NCBI GenBank assembly: GCA_030760725.1
Contig: JASWHV010000008.1
Coordinates: forward strand, 58,751,671-58,815,670
DNA: 64,000 nucleotides
Reading direction: 5' to 3'
DNA from: Neostapfia colusana
Lineage: Eukaryota; Streptophyta; Magnoliopsida; Poales; Poaceae
The notes beneath the pieces were generated by a model. The model was not told where the DNA came from, made no database searches, and was given only the letters and a program-made list of their open reading frames with translations. This document shows positions 43,991 through 55,335 of this stretch, in pieces. A program made the position numbers and the translations under genes. The first letter of the stretch is position 1. The number at the start of each line of letters is the position of its first letter.

Positions 43991-44141
43991 TTTAAAGCCA
44001 CCAAACGTCGCGCCCGGTATACATCAACCACATTTAGCATTAAACAAAAAGACAACAAACAATTTGATAATCGATAACAAACATTCGTCATCAAACACAC
44101 ATTCATTAAAAATTAAATTTTTACAAACAATAGACGATCGT

Positions 44142-44627
44142 CTAGTCCTCCGGTGGCGGAGAAACCCCACACTTGTCAGCGATCGCCTCCACCAACTTCC
44201 TATTGCCTTCCAGCCCAAGCACCTCACCGACCGTCTCCCGCATCGCGTCAAGACGACCGGCCACTACGCTTAACCCGAAGAGGTAGTGGGCTACGGTGCC
44301 CATTCCAGTACATTCTGAAAGGCGATCAAGACCCAGAAGAACCATGGCATCAGATGTACTGTTAAATACATCCTTCACCATCTGCCGGCGCAACGGTGAT
44401 AGGTCGTTGTTGTCCTCCTGTGCCCTGAGGGCAACCGGACTCTGCTCTAGGAAAGTGACTTTCTTAAGCAGGTGCACTCTCTCTTCCGCCAAGGAAGGCA
44501 GCGGAGGCGCGGTTGGAGCCGGGGACGGAGGCACAGTTGGAGCCAGGGACAGAGGTGCGGTTGGAGCCGAGGATGGAGGCGCGGCGAGTGGAGAGCATGG
44601 TCGGGAGCGCTTCGTCGGTGGTGCCAT
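44142..44627 (-). CDS. Orphan proline-rich ORF inside CACTA-3
   Basis: 161-codon frame from ATG (44627) to stop (44142), not recognised. The N-terminus is MAPPTKRSRP with a basic run. Next come three near-repeats of an APTAPP/SLAPTVPP unit. The C-terminal 100 residues look like a folded helical domain: RVHLLKKVTFLEQSPVALRA, NNDLSPLRRQMVKDVFNSTS, GLDRLSECTGMGTVAHYLFG, VGEVLGLEGNRKLVEAIADK, ending GVSPPPED. CACTA-3 subterminal repeats lie on both sides. The open frame continues upstream to 44828 without an obvious need. Possible captured host sequence or element-specific protein. Confidence 0.45.
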   Translation of the reverse strand: MAPPTKRSRPCSPLAAPPSSAPTAPLSLAPTVPPSPAPTAPPLPSLAEERVHLLKKVTFLEQSPVALRAQEDNNDLSPLRRQMVKDVFNSTSDAMVLLGLDRLSECTGMGTVAHYLFGLSVVAGRLDAMRETVGEVLGLEGNRKLVEAIADKCGVSPPPED

Positions 44628-44789
44628 TGAGACTAGGTTTACGGTGCGACGAGGAAGACGAAGACTAGAGGGATGAGGAAGAATGTGATGGTGGTGCAGA
44701 CTGCAAAGAAGGGGAAGGTGCAAGTTACAATGGTGCAGAGAAGGAGAGGTCGGGTTGCTTTGAATTCTGTGTGCGAATTGCAACGACCG

Positions 44790-45130
44790 CACGATACAGG
44801 CGGACCGTGGAGTAGGAGTCGCTTGCAATATTGGCCATTAATAAAGTCGGTTGAAGCGACCGGGCGTGCGTGCCTTACCTTTTTGGTTATAACGCGCGCG
44901 AGGGGAACGCGCCACGCGTGCAGTACATACGTTCTTAGAGTTACACGGGCGGATAATCTTACGTTACAAACCGCATGTGATAAACATTCTTCACAGGCGG
45001 ACAACCGTAGATAAAGAACCGCCTGCAATAAAGATTCTTCACATGCGGATACTCTTTACATTACAAACCGCATGCGGCTAGTCGTAGGTATAGAACCGCC
45101 TGCAAAAATTGTAGCGAACAGAGGAAAACC
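44790..45130. repeat. CACTA-3 subterminal repeat array, second block
   Basis: Units such as cttcacaggcggacaaccgt and gaaccgcctgcaataaag in alternating orientation. Part (44857-45205) is repeated at about 45780-46040. Confidence 0.65.
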
Positions 45131-45204
45131 AGAACTCACATGTACACATAGAGATGTAGCAGCACTCAGTTGGCCATGGCTTCAAGCGCAGTGTATTTTA
45201 CTGT

Positions 45205-45262
45205 ATGAAGCAGCACTTAAATCCCAACATGTTTGGGATAAAGGCTTGGTTGTTGTGTGTTG
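45205..45262 (+). repeat. SINE/LINE-like 3' tail
   Basis: atcccaacatgtttgggata followed by aaggcttggttgttgtg resembles the shared 3' end of grass SINEs and LINEs (CCCAA stem with TTGGG, then a TTG-rich tail). Only the tail is recognisable. Confidence 0.4.
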
Positions 45263-45269
45263 TGTGTGT

Positions 45270-45345
<76 letters not shown>
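45256..45345. repeat. Compound TG-CT-TA microsatellite
   Basis: TG run to 45272, CT run to about 45307, then TA run to 45345. Confidence 0.95.
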
Positions 45346-45348
<3 letters not shown>

Positions 45349-46116
45349 TTGTCTAGGTTATGATATGTTGATTTCATAGTCATGTTGAATTGTTACCTTC
45401 TGTTATTAAATTGTTGTAGTTTTGAAAAAAATAATTTTATTTTGAACTAGATTTGTTGTTCTCTAGAGGTGTATATGCAACTGTCATCGGGGTATTCTGT
45501 TCCTGTGGATATAGTTTGCCGTCTTTGACGTACTCTTATATGGCCTCAAGCATGTCCTCGTGCTTAGTTTCAACACTTTGCTTGTGTGGTTAGTGCTCAT
45601 GATCCTATCCTTTTTGTTAATACTTCTTCTCATTGTTGGACTCTTCTCCTTTGACAATGACAGATGATATGATCATCAAAGGAGATGATTCTCAGTAATA
45701 GCCTTTTTGAAGGTGCTTCTCAATCAGTGGTTTCTTATATCTGATATTGACCCTCTCTGTTATATTGGCCCTCTCTGTTTGATACCGGGCGTCCGCGCCT
45801 TACCTTTTTGGTTACCGCGCGCGCGAGAGTAAAACGCCACGCGCGCAGAACATGCGTTCTTAGAGTTACACGGACAGATAATCTTACGTTACAACATTCT
45901 TCACAGACGGATAGCCGTAGATAAAGAACCGCTTGCAAAAATTATAGCAAACAGAAGAAAAAGAGAGATCACACATACACATAGAGATGAAGCAACACTT
46001 AGCCGGCCATGGCTTCAAGCACAGTGTATTTCACTGTATAAATTTTGTTATTTTTTAAAGCATTCCAACATGTCAAAATTCAAATATTAAAAAAGGAAAT
46101 TTGTCAAATTAAAATA
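45346..46116. other. Non-coding CACTA-3 interior with a second repeat copy
   Basis: 45346-45770 has no recognised feature. 45780-46040 repeats 44857-45205 in direct order with deletions. Confidence 0.45.
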
Positions 46117-47080
46117 TTAAAACTTCATTACAATATTACAAATATATAAAGTATATGTCATATTTTTTCCAGCATTGACATCTTTTTGCATATAGGGTTT
46201 CAGATCCTTTTTAATGCTTCTTTCTACGCGCTTGATGTTGTCTGGATCGGTGAAAAGATACATATCTTCATATTGATTATATTTCTCTTTATTATCTCCC
46301 ACATTCTCAACCCCAACAATATTTTGCTTTTCAGAAAAAACTACGTGCATCTTCTCAGTTTCTGGATCTGTACATAAAAAACTTGTGCAACACGATCGGC
46401 GAGAACCCACAAATCATATTTATAACCCACTTTGTTCAATTCTACCAGTGTCAACCCTTAGTTGTCCACTTTAACACCATTAGGATGTTTGACCCATTGG
46501 CACTTAAACACGGGCATTTGCATTCTTTTGCCATAACTGAGTTCCCATATTTCCTCTATGAACCTGAAGTATGTGGTCTTCTGCCCTTGTGGATCATAAG
46601 CCTCTATACGAACACCACTATTTTGTGCAACACGCTTACCGTCTTTTTCCTTAGTGTAAAATTTGTAACCATTGATGTCATATGCTTGCCATGATGTCAC
46701 CAAAGCAGATGGGCCAGAAGTTGTTGCCTCTTCATCAGAGTCTCCGTATGGTTTATTTTTGTCCATTAACCATTCAGTGAAACACCTTCTATGCTCTTTC
46801 ATGATCCAGTCCTTTGTGCGGCCTTGGTTTTTTCTGCGAAGCTCAATTTCGTGTTCCTGATGTACGACTTAGTTATTGCGAGCTGTTGTAGTACACCAAA
46901 ATATGCACAGTGTACTAATTTATAATCCTGAACGATAAAAGTTTTCTTACCCAGGTTGCCTCTCCCACATAGTCTACCCTCATGTACTGGTATAGGCACA
47001 CCTATCGGCTTTCCATCTTTGATGTAATAAGTGCAACCCTCAATCACTTTTTCAGTAGTGTATCCTTCCATAATTGAACA
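46117..47080 (-). pseudogene. CACTA-3 tnp2 C-terminal part (DUF4218 end and DUF4216)
   Basis: The minus strand reads MEGYTTEKVIEGCTYYI, LCGRGNLGKKTFIVQDYK and CAYFGVLQQLA (47071-46799), then HRRCFTEWLMDK, WQAYDINGYKFYTKEKDGKR, GVRIEAYDPQ (46802-46458), and a C-terminal piece VQDPETEKMHVVFSEKQNI-like text with YNQYEDMYLFTDPDNIKRVE (46410-46117). A frameshift separates the pieces. Its N-terminal side continues across Ty3-3 at 58539, where CTCTG is duplicated. Confidence 0.75.
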
Positions 47081-47085
47081 CTCTG

Positions 47086-50000
47086 TGTGACGCCCTCAAT
47101 TCTGTGGAAAACCACGGAACCGAGAACTGATGCATATGTGTAGCCAGGATGTTCATCACACATACACATATGTTCCACAAACTGAATTTAGAATATATAT
47201 AACCACGAATAACAGAGTTTATTACATTGTCTCATGAGTCTTGGACTCATGCTCACAGCAGAAGTCTTAATCTAACAGCGGAAGTCTTATTTCTATGCAG
47301 CGGAAGTCTTCTAACTAGTGCGGAAGAATCTAAGCAGCAGCTCCATCTCTGCTTCATCCCCACAGGCAAGGTTAAGAACAGATTACACGCCTAATGCTCC
47401 ACTTGGTCTTCATAGTAATCTTCTCCTGTTGCTGATGATGAAATAATAATGCAAGTTTGAGTACAATGATGTACTCAGCAAGTGCGGGAAAATATGATAT
47501 GTAACTCATAACAAGGTAGGTATAAAAAGGCTCATTGCAGAAAGAAGAGTTATTTATCGAAACCATGATAAAAGCAGCAACTTATCTTTAAAAGAATGTA
47601 TTCCCAACATGTATTAAAATACCAATCATACCTCCATTATGTTCATTACCTTCCATGTCACAACCGGTCATCAATCAACCTCATTCTTGCTCACGAACAC
47701 CTCCTCGTATTCGCTACCATCTCACGAATACCATCTCATATTCGCTACCATTTTATCTCATAAACAACTTCATCTCCCACCGACCAATCTCGTTGCCATG
47801 ACTCAACAGTCATGCAACTCATGTTGTCACCGGGACTCAACAATCCCAAAAAAAAACCAAAACCAAACCATAACCAATAACCATATCCAATAACCATCCC
47901 AACTAATCATGGAAGTTGGCCAGGCGCTCGTGACCGTAAGCTCGGCTATCATGATAGTTTTAGACTCTGCAGAGTTTGCACCTCTTTACCCACAAGTTTG
48001 TGATTTTGTCACCCGTCGGCAACTGCAGAACCTCCATTATACCAGTACACAACCGTCGGTGTATGGCCAAGAGATCACAAAATAGCCTTTACAAAGGGGT
48101 TACTAGTTGTATGGACTCACTAAGATTTCACCGGCAGGCTAGAATCTCCAATTCTCCCACCCACGGGCCCCCTCTTGTGCCATGCAGTTCCCAGGGCAGT
48201 CCTCACTCGAGTCCCATTCCCCGCGCCATCCACGGTCCATAACAATCTAGCAACTTACCTAATTAGTCAGCTAAGCCGCACCCATACTTGGCCTTGTGGT
48301 GGCACTGTTATCCCGGCATGTGCTTGCATGAACCGGTCCTTAGATCTACGGCAAGTAAACCACCATCTCATGCTACCTCATTCACAAACCCAGTCTTGCC
48401 TAGATCTCCCTCTCTCTGATCCATGTTCATTAACAACATCAGTTTCTCATTATTATTATGAGTGCAGTTAGCTAGACACATCTATCTCTCTTCCCAATCC
48501 CATGGACTCAGTGAAGCTTAAAAGTAAAAATCATACCCGACTCAATAACTTTCCCGGTGACAAGGGTGGTTTAACCAAAACTAGTAAACTCCTATAAAAG
48601 GGTTTTCCATCATGTTTTACTTAGCACACACACACATTTTCACAAAACAAAACAGTTTTCCAAAACATAGGATCAATATGGTCAAGGGGCACTTGCCTTG
48701 TTCTTGCGGTTCCGGTTGCTCTTGGATCTCGAAACCTTGTTGTTTTGCAGCTCGTCGTAGACAGCTCCCTGAGCTTGTTCTTCTATACAGGATCATGCAC
48801 ATACAAGATTCATAACAATCAATATCATGCACAAACTTTAACTAGATGCAATGATGCATATGCATGCTATCCTATGATCAGTTTTTATCAGATCAGTTTG
48901 TATGTGTTCTTGCATGGCTTGCATGGTTTTATGATGAACAGAGGTGTTCGGATCAAATTTGGACGTGGCGATGATCTTGTCTTTAGATCAACCCAGTCAA
49001 CAAGTGATCTGTCCACGAGAAAGCTTCTGCTCGAAAGGAATTGAAGAACAGATGCAAAGAAAACACAATGATGTCGCAAGGTGATATCGGAGACCTACCT
49101 TACGTTCTTCTTGGTCTCGGGTTTCTTCTCTGATCAGACAGATCGTTGGGACTCTCTTCCAGCGATCTTCCTCGACTGAACTCCGGCGATGGGCATACTC
49201 GGCGAGTTGGGGCTAGGGCTCTAAGTCATCGGCTCAAGAGGTGGAAAATAAGTTCGTAGTTTCGGCCAAAGGTTCTGGTTCTATTTATAATCAGGAGAAG
49301 AAGAGTCCTAATCTGATATTTCGAATAAGAGTCCTATTCAGATTATCGTTGAATCTTAACAACTTATCTTTAGTTGATTTGGTGTGGTAATATTGTGGAA
49401 TTCATGGCGGTTTCCTCTTCTGTACCGGTATTTCCACGCGTTCAGAATCCAAAAACCACTCCAGAACTCGTTACCTCCGCGGTGATGAGCTACGGAAGCT
49501 CCACGTGTCCACCGGGGCCTGGTCTCCCCTTTTCCCCAGAGACGAGCTCCGGTTGTTCCGCGTGTCAAGCGAGCGAGACCTCCCTCTCTCCGGAGGTGAG
49601 CTCCGCGTGTGCCACGTATCCTGGCGGTCGGGACCTCCTCTCTCTTCGGAGGTGGCTCCGGGTGTGCCACGTATCCATTCCGGACCTCCCTCTCTTCGGA
49701 GGTGAGCTCCATGAATGCCACGCGTCAAGTAGCGTCGGACTCCCTTTTTCCTCAGAGACGAGCTCCGAGGTCGACACGTGTCCAACAGTATCAGACCTCC
49801 CTGAGATATGCTCCGGTGGTGACATGTGTCCAATAGAACCGGACCTCTCGGAGGTGAGCTCCGAGATCGACACGTATCCCGCGCTACTGGTCCTCTGATT
49901 TCCATGGTGACTAGCTCCGAAGGTGACATGTGTCCTGCGGGACTGCCTTCGCTTCTCCGCAGAGGCTAGCTCCGGGGGCAACACGTGTCCCACAGGGTCG

Positions 50001-50262
50001 GACCTCCCCCCCCTTGCGGGAATGAGCCCCGAGCATGCCACGTAGCCAGTTTAGTGGCGGACCCCTCCCCTTTTGCGGAGATGAGCTCCGAACACGCCAC
50101 ATGGCCAGCGAGCCGCGGGAGTTGTCTTCGGCACTCTCTGTGGACTGGATTCGGCTCTTTTTGGCTATCTTTTTGATATTTTTCTGTTCCCACTTCTTCT
50201 AAAAATGTTTTTCTCTACATGAAACATGAATACATGCAGAAACCAAAAATGAGGGTTTCACA
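47086..50262 (-). repeat. 3' LTR of Ty3-3
   Basis: Window text runs TGTGACGCCCTC to GGGTTTCACA. On the element strand: U3 with a tandem array (50110-49480), TATA box TTATAAATAG (49290-49281), a GTAGGT donor near 49096, a module shared with Ty3-2, and the stem-loop at 47459-47476. Confidence 0.93.
49480..50110 (-). repeat. U3 tandem array with ACGTG cores (3' LTR)
   Basis: About eleven degenerate units of 50-60 bp. Each has a ggacctccc/ggaggtgagctcc inverted pair and ends near CACGTGTCC or a one-base variant. Perfect CACGTG occurs near 49502, 49776 and 49983. A second copy is in the 5' LTR. Confidence 0.8.
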
Positions 50263-50278
50263 AATCTAGCCCCCTTAA
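50263..50278 (-). other. Polypurine tract of Ty3-3
   Basis: On the element strand TTTAAGGGGGCTAGAT(T) directly precedes the 3' LTR, as in Ty3-2. Confidence 0.85.
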
Positions 50279-50312
50279 ATTGAATCTCGCCCTCGAGATT
50301 CATTTTTAGAGA

Positions 50313-51945
50313 ATAGATGAGGAAATTCTGCCTTGATGTCTTCTTCATGCTCCCATGTGGCTTCAGCTTCGTTGTGATGGCTCCATTGTACCTTGCACCA
50401 TCGGATCACCTTGTTCCTTGTGACCCTTTCCCTTACATCGAAAATTCAGACAGGGTACTCCGCATAAGTCAGGTCCTCTTGAAGTTCAAGCTCATCCATC
50501 GGTACTTGTTCCTCCGGAACCCTCAAGCACTTCTTGAGCTGGGATACATGAAACACGTCATGCATGTCGGAAAGGTGCATTGGGAGCTCTAGCTGATAGG
50601 CTTCTTCCCCTCGCTTGTCCAAAATCTTAAATGGTCCAATGTAGCGAGGTGCTAGCTTTCCTTTGACGTTGAAACGTCTTTGACCACGGATAGGTGATTC
50701 CTTAAGGTATACGAAGTCTCCTACTTCAAAAGTCAACTTCCTTCGCCTATTGTCCGCATAGCCTTTCTGTCGTGACTGAGCAGCCTTTAAGTTCTCCCGT
50801 ATCGTTTGGACTTGCTTTTCAGCTTCTTGTAGCACTTCAGGTCCAAACACCTGGTTCTCTCCGGTTTCATTCCAAAACAGCGGCGTTCTACACCGCCTAC
50901 CATACAATGCTTCGAAAGGCGACATCTTCAAGCTAGCTTGATAGCTGTTGTTATAGGAGAATTCCACGTACAGTAAACTCCTATCCCAACTACGCCCATG
51001 TTTCAAGGCGCAAGCTCTCAACATGTCCTCCAAAATTTGGTTTGTCCTTTCGGTTTGTCCATCGGTTTGTGAATGATTGGCGGAGCTAAAATCCAGTCGT
51101 GTACCCATAGCTTTCTACAGCTTCCTCCAGAATCTAGAGGTAAACTGAGAACCTCGATCTGAGACTATCCTCCTCGGGACTCCATGACGGCACACGATCT
51201 GCCCCATGTACAACTCGGCTAATTGTGCAACGTTGTACTTGGCCCTTATAGGGAGAAAATGGGCGGTTTTCATTAATCGGTCCACGATAAACCAGATGGA
51301 GTCATAACCCGACTGAGTACGTGGTAATCCGACGACGAAATCCATACTGATGTCCTCCCACTTCCACTCTGGTACCTTCAAGGGTTGCAACAATCCAGCG
51401 GGTCTTTGATGCTCGGCCTTCACCCATTGGCATGTGTCGCATAGGGCAACGTATTCGGCTATATCCCTTTTCATACCATCCCACCAATAACAAGTCTTCA
51501 AGTCCTTGTATATTTTGGTACTTCCGGGATGTATGGAATAGGGTGAATCATGTGCCTCTTTTAATATCATGTCGCGGATGTGCTTTACGTTAGGCACACA
51601 AATCCTTTTTCCTAGCCAAAGCGTACCCTTCTCATCTTCTTTGAAATCCTTCTCTATTCCTTGTTGGATTCTTTCCTTGATCTCCTTGATCTCCTCATCC
51701 GTTGCTTGGCCATCTCTTATCTCTTGCTCCAATGAAGAGTGGATCTCCATCACTTCCATGTTGTTCAGGAATCCGAGGTGTAATCGTTCAAACTCCTTGC
51801 GTAGTTCGGGTGGTAGCCCCCGAACCGTGAGTTGGTGACATGCTCCCTTCCGGCTCAATGCATCAGCTACTACATTGGCTCCTCCAGGGTGGTAGTTGAT
51901 TCCAACATCATAATCCTTGATGAGTTCCAACCATCAACGTTGCCT
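50313..51945 (-). pseudogene. Ty3-3 integrase with chromodomain
   Basis: One frame with stops. GINYHPGGANVVADALSRKG leads in. The zinc site is AHDSPYSIHPGSTKIYKDLK with LCDTCQWVKAEHQ. The catalytic residues are Asp in MDFVVGLPRTQSGYDS, Asp in IVSDRGSQFTSRFW and Glu in QTERTNQILEDMLR. A TAG splits WRKL from KAMGTRLDFSS (51110). GPFKILDKRGEEAYQ and DMHDVFHVSQLKKCLR follow. The chromodomain (50468-50313) reads YAEYPV, a TGA, IFDVRERVTRNKVIRWCKVQ and WSHHNEAEATWEHEEDIKAE. The stops fit C-to-T changes (CAG to TAG, CGA to TGA). Confidence 0.85.
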
Positions 51946-53214
51946 CAAATTCAAGTCCATTTGTGTAAATATGTACTTGAGGCTTTTATGATCCGTATAG
52001 ATCTCGCATCGATGACCAAGGATATAATGTCTCTAAATCTTCAATGCATGCACTACTGCTGCTAGCTCCAAGTCATGTGTAGGATAATTAAGCTCATGCT
52101 TATTTAATTGTCGTGAGGCATAGGCTACCACTTGTCCTTGCATGAGCACACATCCGAGCCCTTGTCTGGATGCATCACAATATATTTCAAAGCTCTTGCT
52201 CACGTCCGGCAATACCAAAACCGGCGCTGTGGTTAGCCTTTTCTTGAGTTCCTCAAAACTTTCTTGGCACGATGGTGTCCATTGAAAGGCTTTTCCCCTC
52301 GTTAGCAACTCCGTCATAGGCTTTGCTATCTTAGAGAAGTCCTTGATGAAGCGTCGGTAGTATCCAGCCATCCCAAGAAAACTCTGAATATCCCTCACGT
52401 TTTGCGGTTGGTTCCACTTCAGAACATCTCCCACTTTTCCGGGATCAACCGATACTCCTTCCTTGGAGATAATGTGGCCTAGGAACGATATCTCCTTCAG
52501 CCAAAATTGACACTTGTTAAGCTTGGCATACAATTGATGCTCACGCATTTTCTGCAAGGTCAATTTCAAATGTTCTTCATGCTCCTCACTTTTTGAATAC
52601 ACCATAATGTCGTCGATAAAAACCACGATGAACTTATCCAAATACTCCATAAAAACCTTGTTCATATGGTACATGAAGTATGCGGGTGCATTTGTTAACC
52701 CAAAAGACATGACGGTATATTCATATGAACCATACCGTGTTCCAAAGGCAGTCTTGGGTATATCGGAGGGCTTTATCTTCAGTTGGAAGTATCTCGACCG
52801 AAGATCAATCTTGGAGAACACTCGGGCTCCTTTCATTTGGTCGAATAGGTCCTCTATACGGGGCAGAGGGTATTTGTTCTTGATTGTCACCTCGTTGAGA
52901 GACCTATAGTCCACGCACATCCTTTGGGTTCCATCCTTCTTGTCTACGAAGAGCACAGGAGCTCCCCATGGTGACAAGCTTGGATGTATAAAACCCTTCT
53001 CCAACTGCTCCTGAATTTGCTTCTTGAGTTCTACCAGTTCATTGACGGGCATCCTATAGGGTCTCTTTGCTATGGGTGCAGTTCCGGGTACCAAATCAAT
53101 GGCAAACTCAATGTCCCGATCAGGTGGCATACCTGGAAGCTCCTCTAGAAATACGTCCGAGAATTCTTGAACCACTGGAATGCTGTCCAACGTTGCTCCT
53201 TCGACGTGGTTCAA
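51946..53214 (-). pseudogene. Ty3-3 reverse transcriptase and RNase H
   Basis: It opens with VQEFSDVFLEELPGMPPDRD. RT blocks: FVDKKDGTQRMCVDYRSLNE (normally VPKKDG), KIDLRSRYFQLKI (normally SGYHQL), FGLTNAPAYFMYHMN and catalytic VFIDDIMVYSKSEEHE. RNase H: FEIYCDASRQGLGCVLMQG and, after a TAG replacing Trp in KIWRHY (52032), YTDHKSLKYIFTQMDLNLRQ and a TGA before WLELIKDYD. The altered fingers-domain residues suggest loss of constraint. Confidence 0.88.
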
Positions 53215-54239
53215 GATTGCCTTTTGGTCGTTTATTGGGTTGACTCAAACTCAACACGAATATCGTGCTCATTTGTCAACTGCACGCTCCTCTCAGCACA
53301 TTGGATTACTCCGTTGTGCTTGCTTAACCAATCCATCCCGAGTATTTTGTCAATCCCTTGGGAATCCAAGACGATGAGGTTGGCAAGGAAGTCTACCCCC
53401 CTTATTTTAAGGCTTACTTTCGGACATACTATATTAGTCCTCATCTCTCCACCGGGAGAATTAACTAACGTAGCACATTTTAAGTGTGATATGGGTAGAT
53501 TATGCTTGGCAACATATTTGGATAATATGAAGGAATGTGATGCACCAGAATCAAATAAGATGGTGGCTGGGTTGGAGTTGGCAAGGAACATACCAATTAT
53601 GGCGTCCTCAGCCTGTTGTGCTTCCTCAGCAGAGACATGGTTCACGTTGCCGCGAGCATAGTTCTGCTGTCCACGGTTTCCTTGATTGTCCCCTCCGTTC
53701 GATCGCGGGTTCTGCTTGGGCATGTTGCCTTGCTGTCCAGGACCTCTCCTCGGGCACTGGTTCGTGAAGTGTCCTGTTTCCCCGCATGCAAAGCATGCTC
53801 TGTTGCCTACGGCAGCAGGTACGTTGGGGCGGGGGTTTTGAACAGGAGCGCCCATGTTCGGTCGGGGCATAGGAGGCAAGGGCACACGAGGTGCTTGTGC
53901 AATGGGTCGTTGCTGTGGTGGCTGACTAGGGCGGTATGCAGGAGCGGTTGATCCATACTGCGGTGCGGCCGGGGTCATGTACCGAGGTCGTACGTTGCTC
54001 CCTTGGGGCTGGTATGGCATCTTCCTCTTGCACTCTCGCTCGATCTCTCGGATCTTGCTTTCGACTACTATAGCCTTGTCAACCAGCTTCTGAAAGCTTG
54101 CATAGTCATTGTTGAGGAGCTGAAGCTTAATCTCATTGTTCAACCCTCTCATGAACAGGTATTGCTTCCTCTGGTCTGAGTTGACATCTTTGGAGGCATA
54201 CCGGGACAGTTGTGTGAACTTGTTGAGATACTCATTCAC
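53215..54239 (-). pseudogene. Ty3-3 gag C-terminus and protease
   Basis: It continues gag with VNEYLNKFTQLSRYASKDVN, DKAIVVESKIREIERECKRK, a Pro-rich linker and zinc knuckle CFACGETGHFTNQC (about 53800-53760). The protease has ILFDSGASHSFILSKYVAK and GIDKILGMDWLSKHNG. The frame ends at 53232, and RT resumes in another frame at 53214, a one-base-class frameshift. Confidence 0.85.
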
Positions 54240-54782
54240 GCTTCTCTGTCCTTGGCGGAGACCTTCAAACTCCTATCTCTTGAGCATCATTACACCAGCA
54301 GGGATGTAATGAGAGTGGAAACTCTCCTTGAACTCAGTCCAAGTGATCGTCTCCAGGTCGACATGAGCATTACATAGGGCATCCCATGAGTCAGCGGCAG
54401 ATCCCATAAGATGGTGTGACGCAAAAAGAACCTTCTCTCGGTCATTGAACTGCACTATGGCAAGCTTCTTCTCCAAGGATTTCAACCAGTCGTCGGCCTC
54501 CATGGGGTCGTTAGCTTGAGCAAAGGTGGGTGGTCGAGTCCTCATGAACTCTCCCAGCCTGTTATGAGCCGGCGGTGGTGGTGGCGGTGGTGCCGGAACG
54601 GGGTTGTTGTTGTTGGCCTGCAACTGACCCAAAGTTTGGATCATGGTTTGCGTAAGTTGATTCTGCATGGCCATCAACCGTTCCAGGTTGTTCTCACCAG
54701 TTCCGGAGTTAACAGGAACTTCATCGTGGCCATCCTCTTGGTTGTCACGGGCGTTCCTTCGGCCGGCGTTTCCTCTCACCAT
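54240..54782 (-). pseudogene. Ty3-3 gag N-terminal part
   Basis: The ATG at 54782 follows ctctcacAG directly. The start MVRGNAGRRNARDNQEDGHD is basic then acidic. Then come MQNQLTQTMIQTLGQLQ, a Pro run, and the core EFMRTRPPTFAQANDPMEAD, DWLKSLEKKLAIVQF, FKESFHSHYIPAGVM. A TAG near 54272 replaces Gln in the usual RQEFEGLRQG; the same frame resumes after it. Confidence 0.85.
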
Positions 54783-55029
54783 CTGTGAGAGAGAACGAAA
54801 TAGAATAGAAGGTTAGGTAGATCCCCTTAACTATATGCATAAAGGTGGGTTGGACTATATATATTAGCCCATATGAGGATGTGAACAAGTGCGGAGGCAT
54901 CTCACACCTCTTTCTACTTATGTGTGGATATGGACAACGTTTTTGAGACGTCCCACAACTCACACTAAACACATAATCACAAATAATTGTCACAAGGGCT
55001 CACACAACTCCTATTCAAGGCTTGTTCAA

Positions 55030-55335
55030 TGGGGGTCCTATATGGCTTAGGGTGTTGCCAATCTGTGATCCAACTATGGCCTTTCCTAGGCTTTTATCCT
55101 ATGTCAAGGCAGTTTCAAGGCCAATCTATGCGTCCTAGGCTTGCATCCTATGGTCAGCGTGGCTTAGCTACCAATTTGTGTCTATCTAGGTTATGTGATC
55201 TATCCGTGGCAGGTTGATACCAATCTGTGACCTCTATCTAAGCGTGTAACCTACCGTCAACCCGTGGCTCTGGTACTAATATGTATTCCTATTTAGGCGT
55301 GTAACCCACCGTCAACCGTGGCTCTGATACCAATC
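55030..55335 (-). repeat. Degenerate tandem array ending in the Ty3-3 primer site
   Basis: About five units of 50-57 bp, each with cctaggc/cctatnnaggc text, gtaacccaccgtcaac-like text and a (gctctg)ataccaatctgtga end. The unit nearest the LTR holds the real primer site; others keep decayed copies, e.g. ggctctggtactaat (55267-55281) and gttgataccaatctgtga (55213-55230). Confidence 0.7.
55314..55332 (-). other. Primer binding site of Ty3-3
   Basis: On the minus strand TGGTATCAGAGCCACGG, 3 nt from the 5' LTR. Confidence 0.9.

Noticed and set aside
45072..45356. 94-codon frame ending in Ser-Leu and Tyr-Ile repeats
   Set aside because: Its second half is the translated CT and TA microsatellite.
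49374..50041. Long frames on both strands rich in Ser/Pro or Arg/Gly
   Set aside because: They are translations of the tandem U3 array; open frames arise from the repeat period.
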